Positions 43,927 to 52,092 of a DNA stretch of 64,000 bases are shown here, one piece after another. The notes under the pieces were generated by a model. That model searched no databases. It was given only the letters and a program-made list of their open reading frames with translations, and was not told the origin of the DNA. Positions within the stretch are counted from its first letter, which is position 1. Each line of letters begins with the position of its first letter. A program made the position numbers and the translations under genes. This DNA is from Rufibacter immobilis (lineage in GTDB: Bacteria > Bacteroidota > Bacteroidia > Cytophagales > Hymenobacteraceae), in NCBI RefSeq assembly GCF_003721565.1, contig NZ_RJJE01000002.1, forward strand, positions 248,001-312,000, given 5' to 3'.

Positions 43927-44307
43927 TTATTGTTGCTCAATCTCCAGGAACCGGGGCCCCTGCGGCAGATACGGAATGTGTACCCGCAGTGTGCTTCCTT
44001 CATGCACCACTTTAAGGGCGTTGAAGTCTACATGCGGAGGCAGCAGGAAATTCTGGTGGAACAGCGGCACCTGCATGGCCGGTGTGGATTCGCTTTGGTG
44101 CAGAGCCATCACGGTGAGCTGGTTTTTGTCCAGCACCACCTGGCATTGCTCGGGGGCAACCCCGGGCAGCAGTACCTGCAGCACCGCTTCTTTCTTGCGC
44201 TTCTGCATGTGCACCTGCGGCTGCACCACGCCTCCGCCCACGGTGTTGGTTAAGTCTATATAATGCGCAACGTTCTGTAAGAACTTTTTATCTTTAATGA
44301 GTTTCAT
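43927..44307 (-). CDS. Diverged small-heat-shock-like protein
   Basis: 126 residues with an alpha-crystallin-like strand pattern: AVLQVLLPGVAPEQCQVVLD, NQLTVMAL, VPLFHQNFLLPPHVDFNALK and STLRVHIPYL. This parallels the A-LPG-KKEDI, L-I-G and G-L-V-P blocks of Hsp20, but the domain is short and the I-x-I tail is missing. It probably acts with the canonical Hsp20 encoded 150 bases downstream. Confidence 0.68.
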   Translation of the reverse strand: MKLIKDKKFLQNVAHYIDLTNTVGGGVVQPQVHMQKRKKEAVLQVLLPGVAPEQCQVVLDKNQLTVMALHQSESTPAMQVPLFHQNFLLPPHVDFNALKVVHEGSTLRVHIPYLPQGPRFLEIEQQ

Positions 44308-44637
44308 GGCTTCTCCTCTTCCTTTCTTTTACTTTCTACAGGTGGGTATGCAAAGCGCGTACCAATGCCCCAGAAGTACTGCTAGAGCGGATTGTGAGAC
44401 AAAATGACAATTAGATGCTAGTGGGTAGCTGGCAATGTGGCAGTTCTAGGGGCGCTGGAATTCTGTCACTATTCAAAGACCGTGATCTAGGTGCGCATGC
44501 GTCTTTCAGGGCCAGAAAATGGGGGCTTCCCATCGTACTTTTACGGAGAGATTGCGTATAACCTTAAAATTTGATAGAGGCTTTCTGCCGTGAAAGGTGG
44601 TGCTCTATAGAGGTAATTTGAGGTGTAATGATTCTCT
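44308..44637. other. Gene-free interval
   Basis: 330 bases between divergent genes with no repeat-family copy. It presumably carries the heat-shock promoter (leftward) and the promoter of the first signalling-patch gene; no clear consensus box seen. Confidence 0.4.
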
Positions 44638-45066
44638 ATGAGAAAGATTTATTATGAGGCTGAGGGGCTTGTGTTGAGTTATGACGAGGGGCAGCAGGTA
44701 GCCTATGCGGTATGGAACGGTTTTTTGAACAGCCAGGAATTTAGAGAAGCCACCCTCAAGTGCGTGGAGCTGATGGAGGAAAAAGGTATCCTGCGGTGGC
44801 TCGCCGATAACCGCAAAATGAAGGCCATCCGGCAGGCAGACCAACTGTGGTTTGTAGACAACATATTGCCGCGTATCCTGCGCAGTCCGTTGCTGCGCAT
44901 GGCAACCCTGGTATCTGAAGATCTCTTCAATAAAATGGCCGTAGAGCGGCTTCTGCAGCGGACCGGGGAAGTACAGTTAGCCCTCCGCGATTTTGATAGT
45001 GAGGCCGAGGCCATGGTGTGGCTCCTGTCCCCTTTTTCCACACAGAATTCCAGTCAGGCTGAATAG
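44638..45066 (+). CDS. Signalling-patch family protein 1 (SpoIIAA/STAS-like)
   Basis: 142 residues, cytosolic. A beta-hairpin start (LVLSYDEGQQVAYAVWNGFL), NSQEFREATLKCVELMEEKG, then RWLADNRKMKAIRQADQLWF and a C-terminal helix LRDFDSEAEAMVWLLSPF. The layout resembles the SpoIIAA-like/STAS fold, though I cannot assign a Pfam family firmly. Two paralogues lie at 46389 and 49348; the ADNRKMKAIRQADQ motif is nearly identical in copies 1 and 3. Confidence 0.78.
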   Translation: MRKIYYEAEGLVLSYDEGQQVAYAVWNGFLNSQEFREATLKCVELMEEKGILRWLADNRKMKAIRQADQLWFVDNILPRILRSPLLRMATLVSEDLFNKMAVERLLQRTGEVQLALRDFDSEAEAMVWLLSPFSTQNSSQAE

Positions 45067-45100
45067 CGCTTTGTGTGTTAGCTTATTAGTGAGGCGCTGT

Positions 45101-45132
45101 GCGTTTAGCGGCCGTTTTTTCCAAAAAAATCA
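45101..45132. repeat. GTTTAGGGGC palindromic repeat, left half
   Basis: GCGTTTAGCGGCCGTTTTTTCC, with the right arm replaced by AAAAAAATCAAG. Confidence 0.6.
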
Positions 45133-45179
45133 AGAACTGAAGAATAAGCGCATGGCCTGTTGCGGCCTCTCTTTCGCTG

Positions 45180-45217
45180 GTTTGGGCCTGATTTCAGAAA
45201 AGGAGCCGCTAAACGGG
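45180..45217. repeat. GTTTAGGGGC palindromic repeat, diverged
   Basis: GTTTGGGCCTGATTTCAG...AGGAGCCGCTAAACGGG. With the half copy at 45101, two elements lie within 120 bases. Confidence 0.7.
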
Positions 45218-45277
45218 TAGATCAGGTGCTGCCGTTTTAGGTGGGAAGTTTGCTGGTATTGGCTGGGTTGGCAGAAT

Positions 45278-45913
45278 TTACTGAAGGTAAAGGTCTTGTT
45301 TAAGCGCCAGTTGAATGAGTTCTGCCGTGTTCTTCACTTTCAGCTTTTGGTGGATGTTGCGCCGGTGCGTATCTACTGTAAGAATGGAAAGAAACAACGT
45401 GTCTGCTATTTCTGCGCTGGTGAGGCCCTTCGCCACCAGTTTTACAATTTCTACCTCCCGTTTAGACAGTTTATGCACATTGAGGAAATCGTCCTTGAAC
45501 GTTGGGTCTTCTATGCGCTGGCCAGAGGCGCGTTGGTCAAGCACATAAGTACCCGCTACCACGGCTTTGATGGTGTCAATGACCACGTCCAGTTCTGTGT
45601 TTTTGAGGAGGTACGCGTCAATGCCTAAAGCCAGGCAGCTCTTGAGCAGGCGCTCATCGGCGTACATGGTAATAACAATTTTCTTGCAGCAGATACCCTG
45701 CTCTTTCATGCGCTGGAGCGTTTTCTCGCCGTTAAAGAAAGGCATGTTCAGGTCTATGAGCGCTACCTGCGTGGGCTGGCTCTGCAGGTGGTCAAGGAGG
45801 GAGCGTCCGTCGTTGAAAATCGCCGTCACCTGTAAGTCGGGGTCGGTGTTGAGGAGGTTGGCCAGGCCTTGGGCGAAGAGCTTGTGGTCATCGGCAATGA
45901 CAATGTCAATCAT
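45278..45913 (-). CDS. NarL/LuxR-type response regulator
   Basis: 211 residues: a receiver domain (1-120) with Asp8/Asp9, phospho-acceptor Asp54 (VALIDLNMP) and Lys in DAYLLKNTE, and a LuxR-type HTH (LSKREVEIVKLVAKGLTSAE ... IHQKLKVKNTAELIQLAL). ATG 45913 (MIDIVIADDHKLFAQGLANL) is the natural start. The expected cognate histidine kinase immediately upstream is a degraded remnant, so this regulator may be orphaned. Confidence 0.92.
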   Translation of the reverse strand: MIDIVIADDHKLFAQGLANLLNTDPDLQVTAIFNDGRSLLDHLQSQPTQVALIDLNMPFFNGEKTLQRMKEQGICCKKIVITMYADERLLKSCLALGIDAYLLKNTELDVVIDTIKAVVAGTYVLDQRASGQRIEDPTFKDDFLNVHKLSKREVEIVKLVAKGLTSAEIADTLFLSILTVDTHRRNIHQKLKVKNTAELIQLALKQDLYLQ

Positions 45914-46262
45914 GGGCTGGATTATTAGGTACCTGAACTGGCGGCAGGCAAGGGAACCGGAGCGCTGCCCAAGTACCGCTGTTGCGCCTTGAGGGGTTCT
46001 TGCCTGCATTTTTGGTGTTGGTGCGGCCAGAGCCTAGGGTGGCGGTCTGCTCAAAACCCTTGCCGTTGTCTGCAATCTCTAAGGTATACATCTGCGGGGG
46101 CAATGACAAATGGAATTTGACGGGTAAATAGGTTTCCCCTTCGTGTTGTAAGGTATTGCAGAGGCTCTCTGAGAACACCCACAAGCACAATCAGCCTCCA
46201 TAATAGTTTGGTCATGCTGGGCTTTCAACTGCTCTTTCTCTCGTAGAGGCTTCTGGCTGTAC
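45914..46262 (-). pseudogene. Remnant of a HisKA_3-type sensor histidine kinase
   Basis: On the minus strand, REKEQLKAQHDQTIMEA (upstream end) resembles the linker before a NarX-type dimerisation domain. After a jump comes ESLCNTLQHEGETYLPVKFH then YTLEIADNGKGFEQTA, the N-box and G1-box of the HATPase domain, and in another frame the tail GSAPVPLPAASSGT. The phospho-accepting His region and the G2 loop are missing and frames change, so the gene is broken. It lies directly before the response regulator, the usual place for its partner. Confidence 0.7.
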
Positions 46263-46388
46263 AGGGGTGTTAGCGGCGCTGTTTTCGGTTGAAACGGTTT
46301 TGTCGTATTTTAGCAGAAATTTCTGCCGATAAATCCCCTACCTATCTTGCAAGCTTCCTTATCACAAATTCTTCAGAGCGACTTTCAG

Positions 46389-46781
46389 GTGTATTATGAA
46401 AGTTATCCGTTTACCGTAAAGTACAACCAGGAACTGAGGGTGGCCTGGGCTATCTGGCAGGGTAAGGTAAGCGGGGCAGAGTTGCAGGAAGCACTTCTCA
46501 TCTGTACCCACGTCATAGACAAGTACCAGATTACCGGCTGGCTCGCCGATGACCGCAAACTCAAAGCCTACCCAGAGGAAGACAAGCTGTGGTTCGCGGA
46601 GAACGTGGTGCCGGCCTTTTTGGCCAGTACCCTGCGGCGTATGGCCGTGCTGCCCTCAGAAGATGAACAGCAAGTAGCCAACGTAAGCTACCTGGTAGAG
46701 CGCGGGGGAGATCTGGGAGAATTCAGGTTGCAGAACTTCCTTTCTGAGGAAGAAGGCCTCCGGTGGCTGCTGGAGGGGTAA
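46389..46781 (+). CDS. Signalling-patch family protein 2 (SpoIIAA/STAS-like)
   Basis: About 130 residues, the most diverged of three paralogues: VYYESYPFTVKYNQELRVAW, GWLADDRKLKAYPEEDKLWF, LRRMAVLPSEDEQQVANVSY and LSEEEGLRWLLEG. I place the start at GTG 46389, which aligns with the first residues of the other copies; an in-frame TTG at 46347 is an alternative. It stands back-to-back with the kinase remnant. Confidence 0.72.
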   Translation: MYYESYPFTVKYNQELRVAWAIWQGKVSGAELQEALLICTHVIDKYQITGWLADDRKLKAYPEEDKLWFAENVVPAFLASTLRRMAVLPSEDEQQVANVSYLVERGGDLGEFRLQNFLSEEEGLRWLLEG

Positions 46782-46840
46782 CGGCACCTCTGGAATTGCT
46801 TTCCTAAATCGGTAATAGTTACTGCGCAGCTGCGTCCGAA

Positions 46841-46879
46841 GCCGTTTAGCGGCTCTTTTTTCAATTTCAGCCCTAAACC
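46841..46879. repeat. GTTTAGGGGC palindromic repeat, degenerate
   Basis: GCCGTTTAGCGGCTCTTTTT...CAGCCCTAAACC. Confidence 0.6.
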
Positions 46880-46972
46880 AACGGCGGTTTCTCTTCGCGC
46901 TAAACCGCCACTGCCTTTTCTTTGCCGCCACCACACGGAAACTCTGGTTGAGATCCTCCGTTGGGTACCTGT

Positions 46973-47479
46973 ATGGAAACATTGGAACACATTCTTGGAA
47001 TTGGGCAGGAAGACCTTAACTGGTGGCAGATGTCTATTAGGGCCGTGTTGGTCTTTCTTATTTCTTTGGTCTACGTGCGCATTGCCAACAAGCGCATCTT
47101 TGGGCAGCACAGCGCCTTTGACATTGTGTTGGGGGTAATGTACGGTTCCATCATGAGCCGCGCCATTACCGGCACTTCCCCTTTTTTCCCCACGCTGGCG
47201 GCGGGTTTGGTGCTGGTGCTCCTGCACCGGGCATTGGCCGCACTGGCGTACCAGTTTAAGAATGGCCCGGTGAGCTCCTTCATCAAAGGGAAACCAGACA
47301 CGCTGGTCAAGGACGGGCACTTCCTCAAAGATGCCATGCGGGCCCACAGCGTCACGGAGAATGACATTCTGGAAGCTCTGCAGCTCAAAGGCGGCCCCGT
47401 AGATGTGAAGCAGGTAGAAGTAGCCTGCTTGGAGCGCAGCGGCAACATTAGCGTGGTCTTCAAAAAGGACGATCAGTAA
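46973..47479 (+). CDS. DUF421 (YetF-like) membrane protein
   Basis: 168 residues: two to three transmembrane helices (AVLVFLISLVYVRIANKRIF, FPTLAAGLVLVLLHRALAAL) followed by a cytosolic DUF421 domain with KPDTLVKDGHFLKDAMRAHS and VEVACLERSGNISVVFKK. IANKRIFGQHSAFDIVLGVM is the family signature. Function unknown. ATG 46973 is used; a TTG at 46961 would add four residues. Confidence 0.87.
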   Translation: METLEHILGIGQEDLNWWQMSIRAVLVFLISLVYVRIANKRIFGQHSAFDIVLGVMYGSIMSRAITGTSPFFPTLAAGLVLVLLHRALAALAYQFKNGPVSSFIKGKPDTLVKDGHFLKDAMRAHSVTENDILEALQLKGGPVDVKQVEVACLERSGNISVVFKKDDQ

Positions 47480-47611
47480 AGGTGCCTCTGGCGCTAAACT
47501 GTATACCTTCAGGCTTCCATCTTCCTTTTGCCGCCCAAAGAGGTGGTAGGCCAGAACATTGGGCCGCCAATCTGGTTATGGTCTTGTTTGTGCATTGATA
47601 ATTGCTTTGAT

Positions 47612-48880
47612 ATGGATTTTTCCAGAATATTTAAACTCGCGCCAGACAATATGGTGGTCATTGGGCCAGATTTTACGGTGCTCACCGCCACAGACGCTTA
47701 TCTGCGCATCACCAAACGGAAGCTGGACGACATTGTGGGCCTGCATTTCCTGCTGGAAGCGTTCCCAGACAAAACCTATTCCTTTGAGGAGAACCCTGTG
47801 CGCAAGTCCATTGCCAAGGTTTTGGAGACCAAACAGGTAGACCGTATGGAGCTGGTGCGCTACCACATCGCTTTGCCGGAGGAAGACGGCGGCGGGTTTT
47901 ATGACAGCTTCTGGGAGGCCTCGCACACACCGGTACTAGATGCCCAGGGCAACATTGAATACATCATTCAGAAGACCACTGATGTCACGGAACGGGAGCT
48001 GGCCAAACAGGCCCACCTGCTCAGCGAGAACAAGTTCAGGATCATGACCGACACGGTGCCCCAGCTCATTTACACCGTGAGTCCAGACGGGCAGGTAAAC
48101 TATGTGAACGAAAGATGGGCCAAGTACACCGGGCTGTCTACGCCGGAGCTGCTGGCCGCGCCGGAGACGTTCGCGCAGGCACTTCATCCCGAGGATAGAA
48201 CCAATTTTCTGGCCAAAGCCGAGGAAAATTTCCGGAAGCAGACCGAGTTCCAGGCTGAGGTAAGGCTGCGGGGCCGGGGCGGAGACTACCGGTGGTTTGT
48301 GATCAAAAGCTCTCCGGTGGTGCTGGCCGGAGAAGAGAAAGTGTCTTTGTGGGTAGGCAGCGCCACAGACATCCACAGCACCAAACAGTTGGTGCAGGAA
48401 CTGCTGGAGAGCAATGAGCAGATGGCCCTGCTGTCTGACCAGGTGCATACCGCCCTCCAGAAAGCTGAGTCTGAGCGCAAAACCCTGGAGAACATGGTCA
48501 TGAACGCGCCGGCCATTTTCTGCACCATCAAAGGCGCTGAGCATAGGTTCGAGCTCATTAACCCGTATTACCAGGCGCTGTTCCCTGACCGTGAGCTAGA
48601 AGGCAAGACGGTGGCCGAAGCGGTGCCGGAGGCGGTGGAGCAGGGATTCATCAGCTTGCTGGACAATGTGTACCAAACCGGCACGCCTTTCTCCGCGAAC
48701 GAGATTCTTTTCCAGCGCAGGCGGCAAGACACCGGCCAGGTGGAAGACGTGTACATGACCCTCCATTACCAGCCTATTTTTGGGGAAAACAACTCCATTA
48801 TTGGGGTGCTGGTGTTTGGCTATGAAACCACCGCGCACGTGCAACTGCGCGAAAGCCTCCAGAAGGAAATCAATGGGTAA
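47612..48880 (+). CDS. Triple-PAS sensor protein lacking a kinase domain
   Basis: 422 residues with three PAS domains: about 5-130 (LAPDNMVVIGPDFTVLTATD), 145-265 with a PAC motif (VPQLIYTVSPDGQVNYVNER, RWAKYTGLSTPEL), and 300-415 (NAPAIFCTIKGAEHRFELIN). A coiled-coil linker (LVQELLESNEQMALLSDQVH) joins the last two. It stops at VQLRESLQKEING, where related Bacteroidota sensors continue into a HisKA domain. ATG 47612 (MDFSRIFKLAPDNMVVIG) is chosen over an upstream in-frame start. It probably passes its signal to another protein. Confidence 0.85.
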   Translation: MDFSRIFKLAPDNMVVIGPDFTVLTATDAYLRITKRKLDDIVGLHFLLEAFPDKTYSFEENPVRKSIAKVLETKQVDRMELVRYHIALPEEDGGGFYDSFWEASHTPVLDAQGNIEYIIQKTTDVTERELAKQAHLLSENKFRIMTDTVPQLIYTVSPDGQVNYVNERWAKYTGLSTPELLAAPETFAQALHPEDRTNFLAKAEENFRKQTEFQAEVRLRGRGGDYRWFVIKSSPVVLAGEEKVSLWVGSATDIHSTKQLVQELLESNEQMALLSDQVHTALQKAESERKTLENMVMNAPAIFCTIKGAEHRFELINPYYQALFPDRELEGKTVAEAVPEAVEQGFISLLDNVYQTGTPFSANEILFQRRRQDTGQVEDVYMTLHYQPIFGENNSIIGVLVFGYETTAHVQLRESLQKEING

Positions 48881-48916
48881 AGGACTAATAGGGCCACACA
48901 TTCATAAAAGCTTTCC

Positions 48917-49264
48917 ATGAACGCTGTCCAAAGTGATCTTCAGCAACTCAGGATAAAGCTGATTCTTTTCAAGTCAAAGGTGCGCTCAGCGGTGTACGGC
49001 GGCAGTCCAGACCATGAGTTTCTCTCGGCCAACGGTCCCGTGAGCCAATGGTTCCGTACCGTTGGCACCAGCCAGTACCAGAACATGCCGGAGCTGGGCA
49101 CCATGCAACGCCTGTACAAAGAGCTACAGACGGCGGCCACGCATTTGATAGGTTTGTACAAGGCAGACAAGATAGAAGAGGCGCATGAAGGCCTCCGGGA
49201 TATAGAAAAGCTCTCTGAGCAGCTAACCCGCGTCATCTCCAGCCTGGAACAGCGGCTGAGATAA
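48917..49264 (+). CDS. CZB-like helical protein without zinc ligands
   Basis: 115 residues, all helical. AVYGGSPDHEFLSANGPVSQ, WFRTVGTSQYQNMPELGTMQ and the final SEQLTRVISSLEQRL follow the spacing of the chemoreceptor zinc-binding (CZB) domain, including the conserved Trp before a Gly loop, but the three His and one Cys that bind zinc are not in place. It starts 36 bases after the PAS gene, so the two are probably cotranscribed. Confidence 0.6.
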   Translation: MNAVQSDLQQLRIKLILFKSKVRSAVYGGSPDHEFLSANGPVSQWFRTVGTSQYQNMPELGTMQRLYKELQTAATHLIGLYKADKIEEAHEGLRDIEKLSEQLTRVISSLEQRLR

Positions 49265-49317
49265 ACGGCATAATGCCACAATTGGGAACTTTAGGAAGAT
49301 TTTTTGGGCAGAAATAT

Positions 49318-49325
49318 TATTTTTG
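49318..49325 (+). promoter_or_regulatory. TAnnTTTG box upstream of signalling-patch gene 3
   Basis: TATTTTTG lies 22 bases before the ATG. The upstream TTG is at a non-optimal distance, so only the -7 element is supported. Confidence 0.4.
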
Positions 49326-49347
49326 CCGTTCGCTCAATTGTTTTACC

Positions 49348-49758
49348 ATGATAATGACGTACTTCCAGAATCATGTTTTCACCCTCACTTACGACGACGA
49401 ACACCAATTAGGCGTGGCCCAGGCAGCTGGTTTCCTCAATTCCGAAGAGTTTAGGGAAGCCATGATGGCCTGCCTGCATCTGATAGAAGAACGCCAGCCC
49501 CTGCGCTGGATAGCCGATAACCGCCAGATGAAAGCCATTCGGCAAGCCGACCAGGAATGGTACCTGGAAACTATTTTCCCGGTGCTCAGAGACAGTACCA
49601 TCAGGCGCAACGCCACCGTCATGTCTGAGGATATTTTCAATAAAATGGCCATCCAGCAGATCCTGAACCGGGTAGACCATTTTGGGGAGATGCTGCTCAA
49701 AGAGTTTGATGACAAAGACGAAGCCCTGGCCTGGGTGCTGCAACCCATTGCGCAGTAA
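49348..49758 (+). CDS. Signalling-patch family protein 3 (SpoIIAA/STAS-like)
   Basis: 136 residues: VFTLTYDDEHQLGVAQAAGF, NSEEFREAMMACLHLIEERQ, RWIADNRQMKAIRQADQEWY, SEDIFNKMAIQQILNRVDHF and EALAWVLQPIA. Strongly similar to copy 1 along its whole length, so recent duplication is likely. The start ATG 49348 is 84 bases after the CZB-like gene. Confidence 0.78.
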   Translation: MIMTYFQNHVFTLTYDDEHQLGVAQAAGFLNSEEFREAMMACLHLIEERQPLRWIADNRQMKAIRQADQEWYLETIFPVLRDSTIRRNATVMSEDIFNKMAIQQILNRVDHFGEMLLKEFDDKDEALAWVLQPIAQ

Positions 49759-49827
49759 GCTTCCATGATAGCAGAATCAAATACTAGAAAGGAGGCCCTG
49801 CGGCTTCCTTTTCCTGTTTTAAACGGT

Positions 49828-49866
49828 GCCGTTTAGCGCCCGTTTTTCCATTTTTGGGGCAAAAAC
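49828..49866. repeat. GTTTAGGGGC palindromic repeat, degenerate
   Basis: GCCGTTTAGCGCCCGTTTTTCC, right arm GGGGCAAAAAC. Confidence 0.6.
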
Positions 49867-49952
49867 AGCGGGGCGGGCAAAAGGCATGCAACCAATTGGG
49901 TACAGAATGACTCTACAGGGTAGAACAGCTTTATTTGCGTAATTTTTTTAAC

Positions 49953-50768
49953 ATGAAAACCTATCTGAACCGATTTGTCCTGGCGGTGGCCGCCACGTTT
50001 ATGCTGGCAGGATGTGAGCTGGATGACCCGGAGCCCATGCCCTCCTCTTCCCCGGCTTTCCTGCTGAAAGTATCTACCACCACCGGCGACAGCCGCGAAT
50101 TTGGCTATGATTCCCGGGGCTGGCTGGTGCGCCTGGACGGCAAAGGAGCCCTGGCCCTGAACGAGAAGCAGGAATCTAAGAGCGAAGTGATCTATGACGG
50201 CTGGGGCCGCATCTCCTACGTAGTCACTGATGGCCCCACTGAAGACATTGAGAATGTGTATAGCTACACCTCAGACAACAAGCTCTACAAGCTGGAAGAA
50301 CTGATCAATAAAAAAGTGGAAAGCTACCATACCTTTGAGTATGATGGCACCGGCGAGAACGCCAGGCTGAAAACCCGTTCCAGCTTCTACAAAGACGCGC
50401 CCACAGACGCCGCCCCCCGTGAAGCGGGCAAAAGCACCTTCACCTATGACGCCAGCGGCAACCTGAGCGAAGTGACCCAGTCCCAGAAAACATCGGCCAC
50501 AGCCGATTGGCAGGTAACGCAGCGCATCAAGTATGAGAACTATGACGGCAAAGTGGCCGTGCAGCACCTCACGGAAGGTTTCCTGTTTACGCCCGGCATC
50601 AGGCTGCACCAGAGCAACCCCGGTAAAGTAACCATCATCCTGGCCAACGGCGAGCAGCGGGTCACTACCCACACCTACCAGTACAATGAGCGGGGCCTGC
50701 CGGTAAAGAGAACCTCTACCCCAGACACCGGAGCTCCCTTTGAGACCGTGTACACGTATAATCTGTAA
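49953..50768 (+). CDS. Lipoprotein with RHS/YD-like beta repeats
   Basis: 271 residues: MKTYLNRFVLAVAATFMLAG then Cys21 (lipobox LAGC). The body is built of YD-type repeats (REFGYDSRGWLVRL, EVIYDGWGRISYVVT, HTFEYDGTGENARLKT, STFTYDASGNLSEVTQ, HTYQYNERGLPVKRT), which form a curved beta sheet as in RHS proteins but without a toxin core. Surface lipoprotein of unknown ligand, common in Bacteroidota. Confidence 0.82.
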   Translation: MKTYLNRFVLAVAATFMLAGCELDDPEPMPSSSPAFLLKVSTTTGDSREFGYDSRGWLVRLDGKGALALNEKQESKSEVIYDGWGRISYVVTDGPTEDIENVYSYTSDNKLYKLEELINKKVESYHTFEYDGTGENARLKTRSSFYKDAPTDAAPREAGKSTFTYDASGNLSEVTQSQKTSATADWQVTQRIKYENYDGKVAVQHLTEGFLFTPGIRLHQSNPGKVTIILANGEQRVTTHTYQYNERGLPVKRTSTPDTGAPFETVYTYNL

Positions 50769-50794
50769 GCGCACCGCGTTTTACCCAACACCAC

Positions 50795-50845
50795 AAAAGC
50801 CGTTTAGCGCCCGTTTTTCCAAAAACAGGCGCTAAACGGCTTTTT
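50795..50845. repeat. GTTTAGGGGC palindromic repeat (GCGCC variant)
   Basis: Perfect AAAAGCCGTTTAGCGCC / GGCGCTAAACGGCTTTT arms. The core base pair is changed on both sides together (GGGGC to GCGCC), a compensatory pair. Confidence 0.92.
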
Positions 50846-50965
50846 CTTTTACTGCCTCGCCCGAACGGGAAAACCTGTTCTTTGCCCGGCACAGCCGATG
50901 CAGAATCTGCGTGGGGTAGAGCTGTATCTGGTGGCTAAAAGGGGGTACAGGACAGGCTGCGTCAT

Positions 50966-51019
50966 AGCCCAGGCGGTTAAGAGCTGTTTTTAGAAAAACG
51001 GGCGCTAAACGCCTGGGCT
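50966..51019. repeat. GTTTAGGGGC palindromic repeat with 9-bp outer stem
   Basis: Outer stem AGCCCAGGC / GCCTGGGCT; inner left arm decayed (GGTTAAGAGCTG). Confidence 0.8.
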
Positions 51020-51038
51020 GCGGCAGTATCCTTTTTAG

Positions 51039-51878
51039 TTATGATTTGGGCACGTAAGCCGGTTGGAGCAGGCGTTTGATCTGTTTATAGGGCAGCAACA
51101 GCTCCGTAGGCCCGAAGGCGTAGGCGTTCACCTCATAAGCGTTGTAGTACAGGTGCAGCCCCTTGGCGGTGAGCGCCAGGTTCTGGGGGAACGGCAGGCT
51201 GCCGGCCTGGGTGTAGAAGCCTTGTGCCTCAAAAGATTGGGAACCCAGCTCCCGCACTCTCCTGAACTCCCGCTCCATCAGTTGGCGCAGGGCTACGGTG
51301 TCGGTGACCATGTCGGCTAGCCGGAGGGCGTGGCCGGTGCTGTCAAAGCTTTGCATGGTGGTCATGGCATACCCGTGCGCGCCACCGCTGTAGCCTACTG
51401 CCTTCATTTGCACCGAGACCAGCGCGGGCGTTTGGTACAGCACCTCAGAGGTAATGGTCAGTTGCCAGCCCATGTTAGTAGCCGCCTCCGGAAACTCTTT
51501 CCTGGCCTGGGCATACTGTTGCAGGAATACCTTCGCGGTGGCCTCCGCGGGGTTACCGGGTTGGTTCAGATGGGCGTCTGGGTTGTTGGTGAGCTGCTGT
51601 CGGAGCAGGTACCGCCGTACGTACTGGTTCAGGGAATCGCGGAGGGCTGTTGGGCCGCCCTCGGCAATCAGGTACTGGATCTCTACCTTGGCGCAGGTGT
51701 CTGCCTGGCAAAGCTCAGATTGCCGCTGGAGGCGCTCCGTCCGAAGGTTCAGTTCCTGCCCCGTCTGGGTTGCGGAGGTGTCTGCATCCGTGGCGGGCGT
51801 GGAAGTTTCTGAAGAGGATTGGCAGGAAAGCAGCAGACTGCCCACCAGCGCCAGCAGCGCAAACGTGTACTTGTGCAT
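51039..51878 (-). CDS. DUF3298 (RsiV-like) lipoprotein
   Basis: 279 residues: signal with lipobox LLLSC (Cys18), a Ser/Thr-rich linker, a PdaC/DUF4163-like region and DUF3298 with SVQMKAVGYSGGAHGYAMTT, SFDSTGHALRLADMV and GLHLYYNAYEVNAYAFGP. RsiV-type domains can bind lysozyme or cell-wall ligands. The start ATG 51878 is chosen because the longer frame upstream lacks a leader. Confidence 0.8.
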   Translation of the reverse strand: MHKYTFALLALVGSLLLSCQSSSETSTPATDADTSATQTGQELNLRTERLQRQSELCQADTCAKVEIQYLIAEGGPTALRDSLNQYVRRYLLRQQLTNNPDAHLNQPGNPAEATAKVFLQQYAQARKEFPEAATNMGWQLTITSEVLYQTPALVSVQMKAVGYSGGAHGYAMTTMQSFDSTGHALRLADMVTDTVALRQLMEREFRRVRELGSQSFEAQGFYTQAGSLPFPQNLALTAKGLHLYYNAYEVNAYAFGPTELLLPYKQIKRLLQPAYVPKS

Positions 51879-52092
51879 GAAAAAGGAAATTGGTACTGCC
51901 GTAGTTATACGGTGACTGCCGCAAACGCGCTGTATTACCTCTAAGGCAAGATGAACAGTAGCCCTATTAGAAATTCGGGCTTCCACTTGGCTCTTATTTT
52001 CGCTAGAGCTGAAAATGCATAGGGTTTAGCAAGGTAAATATCTCACTGCTTGTGATATAGGGAAAGAAAAATATTCTTGTTATCTTAAATAG

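Noticed and set aside
46262-46320. GGTGTTAGCGGCGCTG...GTTTTGTCG as another repeat copy
   Set aside because: Too diverged to separate from chance.
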